Assembly: GCF_025685565.1 (NCBI RefSeq)
Contig: NZ_JAGSYE010000001.1
Location: forward strand, 372,001-436,000
Length of the DNA stretch: 64,000 nt
From: Granulicella aggregans
Lineage (GTDB): Bacteria > Acidobacteriota > Terriglobia > Terriglobales > Acidobacteriaceae
Direction of reading: 5' to 3'
Notes under the pieces: generated by a model
What the model saw: the letters and a program-made list of their open reading frames with translations, nothing else
Database searches by the model: none
What the model was told of the DNA's origin: nothing
Shown: positions 56,843 through 64,000 of the stretch, in pieces
Layout: every line of letters starts with the position of its first letter
Numbering within the stretch: the stretch's first letter is position 1
Made by a program: the position numbers and the translations under genes

Positions 56843-57499
56843 TCAGCAGTTTTCATACTTCCAATTCAGCGATTTGCCTTCAGTAATCCATTGCACCGCG
56901 GTCTGAATCCGGCGCTCCTTCGTCTCGGCGCGCTTCGCTTCGAGTATCCAGTTTACGTACTCACGGCGGCAGCTTGGCGACAGCGTGGCAAAGGCTTCGG
57001 CGGCGCCCGGCTTCTCTTCAATTGCAACAAGGAGCTCAGGCGGCGGCTCTACTTCGGGCTTTGGCTTGCGCACCTTGGCCGGCTTCGGGTCAGTCGATTC
57101 GCTGAGGGCGATCGCCTGCCGCACGTACCCGAGCATCACCTTATCGGAAGGAAGATCGGCTATCGACGCAATCCTGCCGAACGCGCCTCGGGATCCCTTG
57201 GCGCCATCTTCCCCTGCGCGGCCATCCTGCTTCATCACCGCGGCCATCTCAGAGCTCCAAAAGCCGAAGCTGCAGTGCTGCTTGAACGCGGCCATGAAGC
57301 ATAGCAGCGATCCGCGATAGAGAAAGAACGGTTGACTCCACTTGATCTCCTCGGAGATCTCCGGCGATGCTCGATGCACCAGTGCCCGCACGTGCGCGAG
57401 GATGGGCTGGGCAAAGACAGGCGCATCGGCGATGTACTCGTCGATACGCGCGGACTCACCACGAGATTCGGAAGCTCCACGGGTGGCCAGCTTTTTCAT
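56843..57499 (-). CDS. YdeI/OmpD-associated-like protein
   Basis: 218 residues. IDEYIADAPVFAQPILAHVRALVHR, EEIKWSQPFFLYRGSLLCFMAAFKQHCSF and the C-terminal CRREYVNWILEAKRAETKERRIQTAV match YdeI (DUF1801 plus OmdA region). Function unclear. The ATG 57499 is used; the GTG at 57505 is less likely. Confidence 0.85.
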   Translation of the reverse strand: MKKLATRGASESRGESARIDEYIADAPVFAQPILAHVRALVHRASPEISEEIKWSQPFFLYRGSLLCFMAAFKQHCSFGFWSSEMAAVMKQDGRAGEDGAKGSRGAFGRIASIADLPSDKVMLGYVRQAIALSESTDPKPAKVRKPKPEVEPPPELLVAIEEKPGAAEAFATLSPSCRREYVNWILEAKRAETKERRIQTAVQWITEGKSLNWKYENC

Positions 57500-57529
57500 C
57501 GCCACAGTCTACCGAAGTGGCGGGAATTC

Positions 57530-59287
57530 TTACAGCGTGTCGCCGGGAGCCGTCTTCGCCACGATCGGCTCTCGCTTCACCGGGTAAGGCATTCCCTTCG
57601 CGAGTACAGCCTGTAGCTGCGCATCGTAGCCGTAGATGTCGTCGAAGAAATGGGTGTCGCCATCGTCCTCGACGAAGCCGGTGACGTAGAAGATGACGAT
57701 CGGAATCGGCGTCTTCAGATTGACCTGGTGGTTATCGGGGCCTTTGTTCATCGCCTCGGTTACTTTATCGAGGTCCCAATCCTCGTTGTCCCTATCCTTC
57801 TGCCCATCGAGCACCCATGCCGCCAGCTTCGCCGGCTCCTGCACGCGGACGCAGCCATGGCTGAAGTCGCGCCGGGTGCGGTTGAAGAGTTCGGTTGCGG
57901 GCGTCGAATGCAGATAAACATCGTACTGATTGGGGAACATGAACTTCACCAGCCCCAGCGAGTTCTTAGGCCCAGGCTTCTCCCGCACCATCACCGCACC
58001 CTGCGCGACCTGGTGAGCCGTGTAGTCAGTAAGCACATCGCCCTTCGTGTTCGTCACCTCGAAGTTCTTGGTCGCGAGATAGCCCTTATTTGTAACGATA
58101 TGAGGAACAAGTTCCTTGCGCGCGATATCGACCGGAACGCTCCAGTAAGGCCGGAACACGAGATACTTCATCATGTGCGCGAAGACCGGTGTCTCGTGCT
58201 CTCCTATCACCTTGCCCACAACGACCTTCATGGTGAACTCGGGCTGATGCTGCGCGTCGTAAGCGTGCAGTACAAACTCCGGCAGGTTCACGATGATTCG
58301 CGCATTCAGATACTGATCCGGTAGCCAGCGCCAGCGTTCCAGCGAGTCCTGCAACTGCGTTACGCGCGCCGATAACGGCACGTTCAGTGACTTAACCGTC
58401 TGCGGAGTCAGCTTGCCATCTTCGGTGATGCCGTGGCGATGCTGATACCGCTTCACTGATTCAGATAGAGCCTTGTCATAAACGGTTGTTGCTGTCTCGT
58501 CTGTGGGCGCATCCCCCTCCAGTTTTAGGCGATCCAGCAACGCCGGAGCCTCCGCAAGCGATTCGCCCACGCTCACGGGCTTCGCGACAACGGTCAGCGG
58601 CGCGGCGTTCGATTGGGTCTGCTGCTTCGCCAGATCGAGATAATGCGCGAGTGCCGCCTCCGTCTTGCGGTACTGCTCCGAGTTCGGCTCGACGGATGCC
58701 ACCAACTTCGGCACGTCGTCCGCGTCGACGGCCTGGTCGGAGACAAACTCGGCCAAATCGTACTTCTTCGTATTCACGTCGATGTCGAAGTTAAAGTGCG
58801 TCGGATTCACACGGCCGATGTGCAGATCGGAGATATAGCGCATCACGGCAATCGTCATCGCCACATCGAACTGCGCGAAGTCGTCCTCGTTCTTGCCAGC
58901 CAGCTTCTGGATGCGCGCCGGCCAGCGGGAGGCGTCGTAGTCCTCCGGGTTCAACCCCTTCGCTGCGGCATCCTTGAAGGCCTGGATGAATGCGAGCGCC
59001 TGCTTCGTCGGCTTGCCGTCGCGTGTCCAGGCGACCTCGTTGTTGCGGTCGTCATAGAAGGTCGCGACCGCAGGCTGGTAGTCGGAGTAGTTCGGCCAGC
59101 GCAAGATTGATAGCGTCGGCGACTTCGTCACGGCCTCAATGTTGTCGGCATAGTCCGTCGTGTTCGGTGCGGAGACGGTCTTGCGATGGCGGTGGCAGCC
59201 ATCCACAAACAGCAGAGCCGCGAGGAGAGTTGCCGTCGCAATGGTGCGAGAAGAGGGGCGGAGTCTTACTGTCCTGATCGAGTGCAT
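57530..59287 (-). CDS. L,D-transpeptidase (YcbB/LdtD-like)
   Basis: 585 residues with a lipoprotein-type N-terminus (AALLFVDGC). After a peptidoglycan-binding region (YQHRHGITEDGKLTPQTVKSL) comes the YkuD catalytic domain with YLHSTP and the catalytic Cys in FSHGCVRVQEP. Makes 3-3 cross-links in peptidoglycan or attaches proteins to it. Length matches YcbB-type enzymes. Export and lipid anchoring are inferred. Confidence 0.9.
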   Translation of the reverse strand: MHSIRTVRLRPSSRTIATATLLAALLFVDGCHRHRKTVSAPNTTDYADNIEAVTKSPTLSILRWPNYSDYQPAVATFYDDRNNEVAWTRDGKPTKQALAFIQAFKDAAAKGLNPEDYDASRWPARIQKLAGKNEDDFAQFDVAMTIAVMRYISDLHIGRVNPTHFNFDIDVNTKKYDLAEFVSDQAVDADDVPKLVASVEPNSEQYRKTEAALAHYLDLAKQQTQSNAAPLTVVAKPVSVGESLAEAPALLDRLKLEGDAPTDETATTVYDKALSESVKRYQHRHGITEDGKLTPQTVKSLNVPLSARVTQLQDSLERWRWLPDQYLNARIIVNLPEFVLHAYDAQHQPEFTMKVVVGKVIGEHETPVFAHMMKYLVFRPYWSVPVDIARKELVPHIVTNKGYLATKNFEVTNTKGDVLTDYTAHQVAQGAVMVREKPGPKNSLGLVKFMFPNQYDVYLHSTPATELFNRTRRDFSHGCVRVQEPAKLAAWVLDGQKDRDNEDWDLDKVTEAMNKGPDNHQVNLKTPIPIVIFYVTGFVEDDGDTHFFDDIYGYDAQLQAVLAKGMPYPVKREPIVAKTAPGDTL

Positions 59288-59386
59288 CTGGGCCTGGCCG
59301 CCTGGGAGCTTGTATGGGTATTGAGTCGTTTCTTCGGCCCGTGGTCTGGCTTTTATCCAACTACGATGCAGCTTAGCGCATTCCCG

Positions 59387-60601
59387 CTAAATAGTCCGCG
59401 ACAAACTGGTGAGAGTGTTGAGACAGAAGAGTACTTGCGCCAGAAGAATGGCGATGGATAGCGCCACAAAGATCCTGCGCTGCTTCGTTTCGAGCGCGTC
59501 CGCGAAGACTCCGCCGGCAAAGGTCAACAGGAAAGGAAGTGCCCACAGCCAGGGATAGCTAACCGTCTGCGTGGTTGTCAGCGCGAAGACCGCGAGCACC
59601 ATCAACAGGGGCGTCGTATTGCCGAAGTAGCGGCAACGCTTGACTCCTAGATAAAGGATGGCAGCAACGCCTGCGGCAACCGCAATCGGGGCGTTGATGA
59701 GAGACGCAAAGAATCCCTTAGCCGCATCCAACGAAAACCAGAACCGCGCCCCGCCGCCGGTAAAGACATAGCTGAACGGTGCCAGCCGGAAAGCGAAGGA
59801 CGCGAAGACGATTCCCAGAGCGCCGACCGCAGAGAAGATCAGGATCTGCATCACGTAGCTGCGCCGACGCTCCGCTAAATAGAACAGAAAGCCCGCAGCC
59901 GCCACGAAGCCGACCATCGCTGCGAGTAGATGCGCGCTCGCCGTCAGCCCGAGCGCGAGGACGAAGAGGCCAATCCTCGGCTTCCACTTCCTTCGCGGCC
60001 CCTGGAGTGCGTGCGCGACGCCGATGGCCGCATAGACCAGGCCGTAGAGTCCCCACATCGCAAGAATCTCATTGTTTGGCGAGACCGCGTACCGAATCAC
60101 CGTCGGGCAGAAGCAATAAAGCCCCAGAGAGAGGAACGCGCCCTCGTCGCCGAAGAGCCTGCGGCAGACCCACCAAAGGCCGCCGCCCAGCCAGATCGCG
60201 AAGAAGACGAACGGCAGGTGCATCAGGAACTTCACCCCGGTCAGCGAGATCTGGTGGCGCATCTCCCACGTCGATCCGCCCAGAGAGCCGCCGACGTAAA
60301 GCCGGTCCTCGGGCTTGCGGAATTTGTCCGCACCCACCAGCACCAGTCGCTGCACTGTGAGAGGAAGCCCGGCGACACGATAGGCCATGGTGCCATCGCC
60401 ATTCAGATTGCCGCAGGTGGTGAAGTAGCCGGCAAGCGGCGATGGCCGCTCCCACATCTCGCGCCCACAGAGAGCGTAGCGGTAGTCAGCCGGCGACAGC
60501 TGCTGCCGGTCGATCACCCACAGGCATTCGCCAAGAAAGAAGAGCAGGAGGAGTGCGGCAATCTGTTGCGGTCGGCCAATGTGGATCTTAGGAAGTTTCA
60601 T
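59387..60601 (-). CDS. Multi-pass membrane protein, unknown
   Basis: 404 residues from ATG 60601. Around ten hydrophobic segments, for example QQIAALLLLFFLGECLWVI, LMHLPFVFFAIWLGGGLWWV and VALSIAILLAQVLFCL. A large extracytoplasmic loop follows the first helix (RYALCGREMWERPSPLAGYF). The layout resembles GT-C type glycosyltransferases or their partners, but no signature is visible. A longer frame starts in a REP copy and is rejected. Confidence 0.65.
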   Translation of the reverse strand: MKLPKIHIGRPQQIAALLLLFFLGECLWVIDRQQLSPADYRYALCGREMWERPSPLAGYFTTCGNLNGDGTMAYRVAGLPLTVQRLVLVGADKFRKPEDRLYVGGSLGGSTWEMRHQISLTGVKFLMHLPFVFFAIWLGGGLWWVCRRLFGDEGAFLSLGLYCFCPTVIRYAVSPNNEILAMWGLYGLVYAAIGVAHALQGPRRKWKPRIGLFVLALGLTASAHLLAAMVGFVAAAGFLFYLAERRRSYVMQILIFSAVGALGIVFASFAFRLAPFSYVFTGGGARFWFSLDAAKGFFASLINAPIAVAAGVAAILYLGVKRCRYFGNTTPLLMVLAVFALTTTQTVSYPWLWALPFLLTFAGGVFADALETKQRRIFVALSIAILLAQVLFCLNTLTSLSRTI

Positions 60602-60634
60602 CTTGATAGGAATCGAAGCCTGGTGCGAATGCCT

Positions 60635-60681
60635 GGGTGCCCCATCCATCGCGCTCTTGTCTCACGCGATGGGTGGGATGT
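60635..60681 (+). repeat. REP-like palindrome, copy 11
   Basis: GGGTGCCCCATCCATCGCG...CGCGATGGGTGGGATG, in the promoter region between two divergent genes. Confidence 0.8.
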
Positions 60682-60766
60682 ATGAAGTCCAATCAGACAG
60701 CTTTTGCAGCCAGACCAACACCCCGACAGCCCCGCATACGAGTGTATCTTGAAGAAGAGAGGTGTC

Positions 60767-61204
60767 ATGCAGTCGCTTTCCTTCACTCCCGGCCGTGCTT
60801 TCTTATCGTCAAACTCTACCGCCGTGCCTTGGACGGTCGTCTTTGAAGATGAAGGGGTTGCCGGATACTTTTATGCCTGCGACCGATCGCAGGAGACGCA
60901 GGAAAACAGCATCATGGACGCGATGCTGATCTACAACGTGGAAGCGCTTGCCAAGAGCGACGCCGAGCTGAAGCGCCCGGAGGCCACGCGCATCGCCAGC
61001 ATCGAGTGGTCTCGCGATGGGCAACAAGCAGTCTTGTACCTAGACGGCACCGCCCAGGCGCTCTTCGACTTCCAGCAGCGCTGCGGATACTGCCGCATGG
61101 ACTTCCCCAACTTCATGGCCGAGAACGGCGACACCTGGCGGAAGAGTTCGCACGCGTGGAATGAAAATGCGCTGCAGAGGTTCGAAGCGGCGCTTTACGT
61201 CTGA
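60767..61204 (+). CDS. DUF2251 family protein
   Basis: 145 residues from ATG 60767 with GAGAGG upstream. VVFEDEGVAGYFYACD, DAMLIYNVEALA, ATRIASIEWSRDGQQAVLYLDG and the aromatic/Cys end (CGYCRMDFPNF) match DUF2251. Function unknown. Divergent from the membrane-protein gene. Confidence 0.8.
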   Translation: MQSLSFTPGRAFLSSNSTAVPWTVVFEDEGVAGYFYACDRSQETQENSIMDAMLIYNVEALAKSDAELKRPEATRIASIEWSRDGQQAVLYLDGTAQALFDFQQRCGYCRMDFPNFMAENGDTWRKSSHAWNENALQRFEAALYV

Positions 61205-61214
61205 AATACAGGAA

Positions 61215-61288
61215 GAAGTGAAAAGGGAGAAGGGATAGGCCAATCCCAAAGCGTTTTTTCTCCCTATTCCCTTTTCACTTCTCCCTGC
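61215..61288. repeat. Inverted heptad array between convergent genes (NNNGGGA type)
   Basis: Left arm 61215-61239 has heptads GAAGTGA, AAAGGGA, GAAGGGA; right arm 61261-61288 has four heptads of the complementary TCNCTNN form. They pair over about 25 bp with T-rich GCGTTTTTTC in the loop. It fills the gap between the DUF2251 stop and the 5'-nucleotidase stop and may serve as terminator for both. Confidence 0.85.
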
Positions 61289-61289
61289 C

Positions 61290-61829
61290 CTACAGAAACA
61301 TCGCTTCCACTTCCCGCCAGTTCTTCACGCGCCGGAAGCCCGTCACCGCAACATTGTGCGGCGATTCGAAGAGAATTCCCTCCCCGCTGAAGAGGCGAAG
61401 CTGCCGAGGGTTGTCGTCGATCAGGTAATCCGCGTGAATGATCGATTTGTTGCCGCAGAAGACGATGTGCGATGGCGGAATGAAGGGAAAGTGGCGCTCC
61501 AGCCATCGGTACTTCGGCACGAAGGAGGTCGGGAACTCCATGGCCGCCGTCGCAATGAACACCTCGTACTTCCTTTGCAACGCCTCGAGCACCCGTTGCG
61601 CGTCAGGCATCACATTCAGCACTTCGAAGAAGTCCTCCGACCGCAGGTACGCCTCGAGCGCGGGGTGGTGATCGAGCGACACCACGTCCCACAGCCACTT
61701 CCCGTGCAGATCGTCCTTGGTAATCTTGGCGTCGTGATCGCGGTTATAGCGGAGAATGTGTTCGGCGACGGCGTCCGCTATCACCTCGTCCATATCGATC
61801 GCAATTCTCTTCAAACGACCCTCACTCAC
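61290..61829 (-). CDS. 5'(3')-deoxyribonucleotidase-like HAD phosphatase
   Basis: 179 residues from a GTG at 61829 (a TTG at 61814 is possible). HAD motif I AIDMDEVIAD with nucleophile and acid Asp; VFIATAAMEFP (motif II); FCGNKSIIHADYLIDDNPRQL (motifs III and IV). Matches the 5C-type nucleotidase family that dephosphorylates pyrimidine nucleotides. Function in Acidobacteriota unproven. Confidence 0.8.
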   Translation of the reverse strand: MSEGRLKRIAIDMDEVIADAVAEHILRYNRDHDAKITKDDLHGKWLWDVVSLDHHPALEAYLRSEDFFEVLNVMPDAQRVLEALQRKYEVFIATAAMEFPTSFVPKYRWLERHFPFIPPSHIVFCGNKSIIHADYLIDDNPRQLRLFSGEGILFESPHNVAVTGFRRVKNWREVEAMFL

Positions 61830-61851
61830 ACCGCCAAAGATACAGGAGTCC

Positions 61852-62631
61852 CTACAACGACCGGATAATCTGAGCGGCGATACTCTCGACCGGCACCGTC
61901 TTCCGCTGCGGAGCGTCCCGCGCCGGATCATAGTACAGCAGCCGCCCGCAGCTCTCGCAAGTCATCATCTGGTCGTCGTTGCTCCGGTCGCGAAGCTCGT
62001 TCCAGCGCTGCGGGCGCACCATCATCTGGCATGCCTGGCACTTCTGGTTCAGCGCTTCGGAGACCGCGGTTCCCTTACCCTTTGCGATGCGGTCATAGGT
62101 GGAAAGCGCTGCCTCGCTCACCTCGGCCCGCACGGCGGCACGTTGCACCTCGACCGCCGCCAGCAGCGTCTTGTCCTTCGCGACCGTCTCGGTGGCCCGG
62201 GCGCTCTCGCGTTCTAGATTCTTTGCGGCGGTTTCGACTGCCTCGTCCGCCAGCTTCTTCTGCGCTTCGAGCGCCTCGCTGCGTTCCATGCTCTCCAGCT
62301 CCGCGTCCTCAAAGCCGGAGATCTTGCTCTTGGCAAACGCAATCTCGTGCTCAAACGCTGTCGCCTGCACGGCGTTCGCAGCGTTATCCAGTTGCTTGGT
62401 GACCTTGGCGATCTTCGCCTGCTGGTCCTTTATGTCGGACTCCTGCCGGCGGCGCAGCGCCTCTTCTTTGGCGATCAGATCGACCACGACCGCACGCTGG
62501 CCCTTTACCGCCTCCAGCCTTGCCGTCAGGCTGGCGACCAGCTTGGGCAGCGCGACCATCTCGTCGCGCAGGCGCTTGGCCTCAATATCGTGGGTCTGCA
62601 GAACGATCAGCTTCTCTAGGTCTGGATGCAT
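61852..62631 (-). CDS. C4-type zinc-ribbon coiled-coil protein
   Basis: 259 residues. Long coiled coil (residues 5-175: DIEAKRLRDEMVALPKLV, ESDIKDQQAKIAKVTKQ) followed by a zinc ribbon (CQACQMMVR, CESCGRLLYYDP). Matches the zf-RING_7/CT398-like family of unknown function. Ends 23 bp upstream of the nucleotidase gene, same strand, so likely co-transcribed. Confidence 0.88.
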   Translation of the reverse strand: MHPDLEKLIVLQTHDIEAKRLRDEMVALPKLVASLTARLEAVKGQRAVVVDLIAKEEALRRRQESDIKDQQAKIAKVTKQLDNAANAVQATAFEHEIAFAKSKISGFEDAELESMERSEALEAQKKLADEAVETAAKNLERESARATETVAKDKTLLAAVEVQRAAVRAEVSEAALSTYDRIAKGKGTAVSEALNQKCQACQMMVRPQRWNELRDRSNDDQMMTCESCGRLLYYDPARDAPQRKTVPVESIAAQIIRSL

Positions 62632-62711
62632 TACGGCTCCGTGAATCTCTCACCCCCAGCATAAGCGCAATGGGGTTTCGAGCAAATACACGGGCGTGAT
62701 TCGCGCTGGCC

Positions 62712-63434
62712 TTAACCGGAGAAATCCCGGTGAGCCCGCTCGAGCAGGGAACGATTGGCGAAAACCTGAGCGTATCCGATACTGATGCACAAGAGTAATA
62801 AGGCTACCTCGAACGGGGTTCCGCCTTTGCTGTCCCTTGCAACCCACCATCCGGGCAAGCTCGAACGGGCCGCCAATAGCGCCGTTTGGAGGACCAAAAG
62901 CGTCAAGACAAATGCAAAGTGACGCAAGATGAGATTTGGAATCTGTGGCCGGACGGCAGGGCAAGTGAACAGGTATCGCCGCAGCCGTCCAGTAGCGGCA
63001 AAAGTTAGAAATACCTCCGCAAGGGTGTATGTGACTGCAGATGCTCGCTGTATTCCGTAAGGCATGTTGGCCCAGAGAAGAAATAGCGAGAAACCGCCTG
63101 CGGTCATGCCTAAGGACAGCACTGTCATCAGACCGAAACGGGCGAGCGAAAACGGCGCACTCCGGCAAGGATCGGAATATGGCCACGGTTGCGTTGTCCG
63201 AGCTTGGGGATCGAATGACACAATACGATCGACTGGAATGGATTGATGACCAAGAAGGACGCTCGCTTGGGATTGACTTGGCTGGATGACATCGACGACG
63301 ATCTCGTTAAGTTCGTCGTCGAATTGGACTATCTCGGCGGCGAATTTCTCACCCTCCGCAGTCGTGAAAATACCCACCATGCCAAATTCGGTTTCATCCA
63401 GCCACTCTGGGAGTTCTTCGTTTAGCATTTGCAA
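62712..63434 (-). CDS. Membrane protein, unknown
   Basis: 240 residues. A soluble beta-rich N-terminus (FGMVGIFTTAEGEKFAAEIVQFDDELNEIVV) precedes four hydrophobic segments (LMTVLSLGMTAGGFSLFLLW, VTYTLAEVFLTFAAT, FAFVLTLLVLQTALLAA, EVALLLLCISIGYAQVFA). No family recognised. Confidence 0.6.
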   Translation of the reverse strand: MQMLNEELPEWLDETEFGMVGIFTTAEGEKFAAEIVQFDDELNEIVVDVIQPSQSQASVLLGHQSIPVDRIVSFDPQARTTQPWPYSDPCRSAPFSLARFGLMTVLSLGMTAGGFSLFLLWANMPYGIQRASAVTYTLAEVFLTFAATGRLRRYLFTCPAVRPQIPNLILRHFAFVLTLLVLQTALLAARSSLPGWWVARDSKGGTPFEVALLLLCISIGYAQVFANRSLLERAHRDFSG

Positions 63435-63514
63435 ACCAGCTTAGCAAGGGACGACCATTGCCAGAATCCTCTAGGTCGACACTGCACACGGCCGAAACAT
63501 CTCCGTCCGACAAA

Positions 63515-63850
63515 TCACGAAGCATGCAGGTCGATGTTGATAGATCCGTCCGGAAAGTCTGCCCGCAGTTCCGTGCCCCCCAGAGCCTCCACATACTCCC
63601 GCAATGTACTGAGGTACATATCCGTGCGGCCCTCAATCTTCAATACCGATCCCTGATCGACTCGCAGGCGCTCCGCCACGGCTACCTGGGTCAGGCTGCG
63701 GGCCTTCCGCATCTTGTCCAACGGCATCGAAGCCAGCGTCTCCTTCAGGCGAGCGTCCAGGCGCGTCTGGCTCTCCGGTGACATCGCTCCACGAATCTTT
63801 GTCCAGGCTCTCCATCGCAAGTCCTGCTGACTTCTCCCTGTTTTAAGCAT
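63515..63850 (-). CDS. XRE-family HTH regulator, HigA-type antitoxin-like
   Basis: 111 residues from ATG 63850; starts at TTG 63820 or ATG 63784 are possible. The HTH is MRKARSLTQVAVAERLRVDQGSVLKIEGRTDMYLSTLREYVEALGG, whose ending is typical of HigA-type antitoxins. No toxin frame is seen between it and the window end, so an independent regulator or a partner outside is possible. Confidence 0.75.
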   Translation of the reverse strand: MLKTGRSQQDLRWRAWTKIRGAMSPESQTRLDARLKETLASMPLDKMRKARSLTQVAVAERLRVDQGSVLKIEGRTDMYLSTLREYVEALGGTELRADFPDGSINIDLHAS

Positions 63851-63905
63851 AAGCGCGCCGGCGATTGCCGAGAGCGCTAATTTGCGTGATGCTAGAGTTC
63901 AAACC

Positions 63906-64000
63906 ATGGATCGCCCGATTTCAACACGCAGAGCGGATGGCTGGGTTGAAACAGAAGCAACTATCATCTCGTGTAAACAAACTTTGGGTTCCCGGCTTAG
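63906..64000 (+). CDS. Possible partial CDS running off the window end
   Basis: A frame from ATG 63906 stays open for 31 codons to the window edge (MDRPISTRRADGWVETEATI, then CKQTLG). The WVETEATIISC opening is reminiscent of DUF3592-like proteins, but too little is present. Confidence 0.35.
   Translation, partial: MDRPISTRRADGWVETEATIISCKQTLGSRL

Overview
The window reads as chromosomal DNA from a member of the Acidobacteriota, most likely family Acidobacteriaceae (Granulicella/Terriglobus/Edaphobacter type). This is inferred from the GC-rich coding style, a VWFA-related protein of the acidobacterial type, secreted glycoside hydrolases, large M16/M28/S10 secreted peptidases, and an ECF-sigma operon ending in DUF4097 proteins. 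No genome search was possible, so genus-level placement is a guess.

Layout. 0-5.1 kb: a VWFA-related protein (cut by the window edge), a CsbD-like stress protein and a leftward pyrimidine operon (pyrR-pyrB-pyrC-DUF4262). 5.3-17 kb: a carbohydrate region with a GH3 beta-glucosidase, an L-fucose-dehydrogenase-like SDR, a secreted aldose epimerase, an SGNH hydrolase, a putative esterase and a GH30 enzyme, with ndk and a DUF882 peptidase interspersed and some gene remnants at 9.3-9.7 kb. 17-25.5 kb: an M16 protease, the sucC/sucD operon with a frameshifted GIY-YIG-like gene wedged inside it, trpD, a YbjQ protein, a VOC protein and tdk. 25.6-37.6 kb: TPR-linked glycosyltransferases, an S10 peptidase, Cu/Zn SOD, a four-gene ECF sigma/anti-sigma/membrane operon, and two more glycosyltransferase-like genes. 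37.7-43.8 kb: a complete rRNA operon on the minus strand (16S, tRNA-Ile, tRNA-Ala, 23S, 5S) with a recognisable promoter and terminator. 44.4-51.6 kb: tyrS, two SDRs, small basic and zinc-binding proteins, then fabZ-lpxA. 51.6-53.8 kb: an accessory patch with a DUF2321 protein, a REP-associated tyrosine transposase (RAYT) surrounded by palindromic repeats, and a VapD/DUF5397 toxin-antitoxin pair. 53.8-64 kb: an M28 peptidase, mutY, a YdeI-like protein, an L,D-transpeptidase, a membrane protein, a DUF2251 protein, a 5'-nucleotidase, a coiled-coil zinc-ribbon protein and an XRE regulator.

The most notable signals are not standard genes. (1) A family of about eleven full or half palindromic elements (GGTGCCCCATCC...GGGTGGGA) is spread over the window and clustered around a RAYT gene: an acidobacterial REPtron. 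(2) Arrays with a strict 7-bp period, three of them built as inverted pairs between gene ends, use a different heptamer at each locus but the same architecture. (3) One of these heptad arrays lies exactly where pyrB should begin, and pyrB has no ATG, GTG or TTG start for its conserved N-terminus. (4) A GIY-YIG-like gene sits between sucC and sucD and is broken by a single frameshift. (5) The vapD toxin-antitoxin cassette is bracketed by two REP copies.
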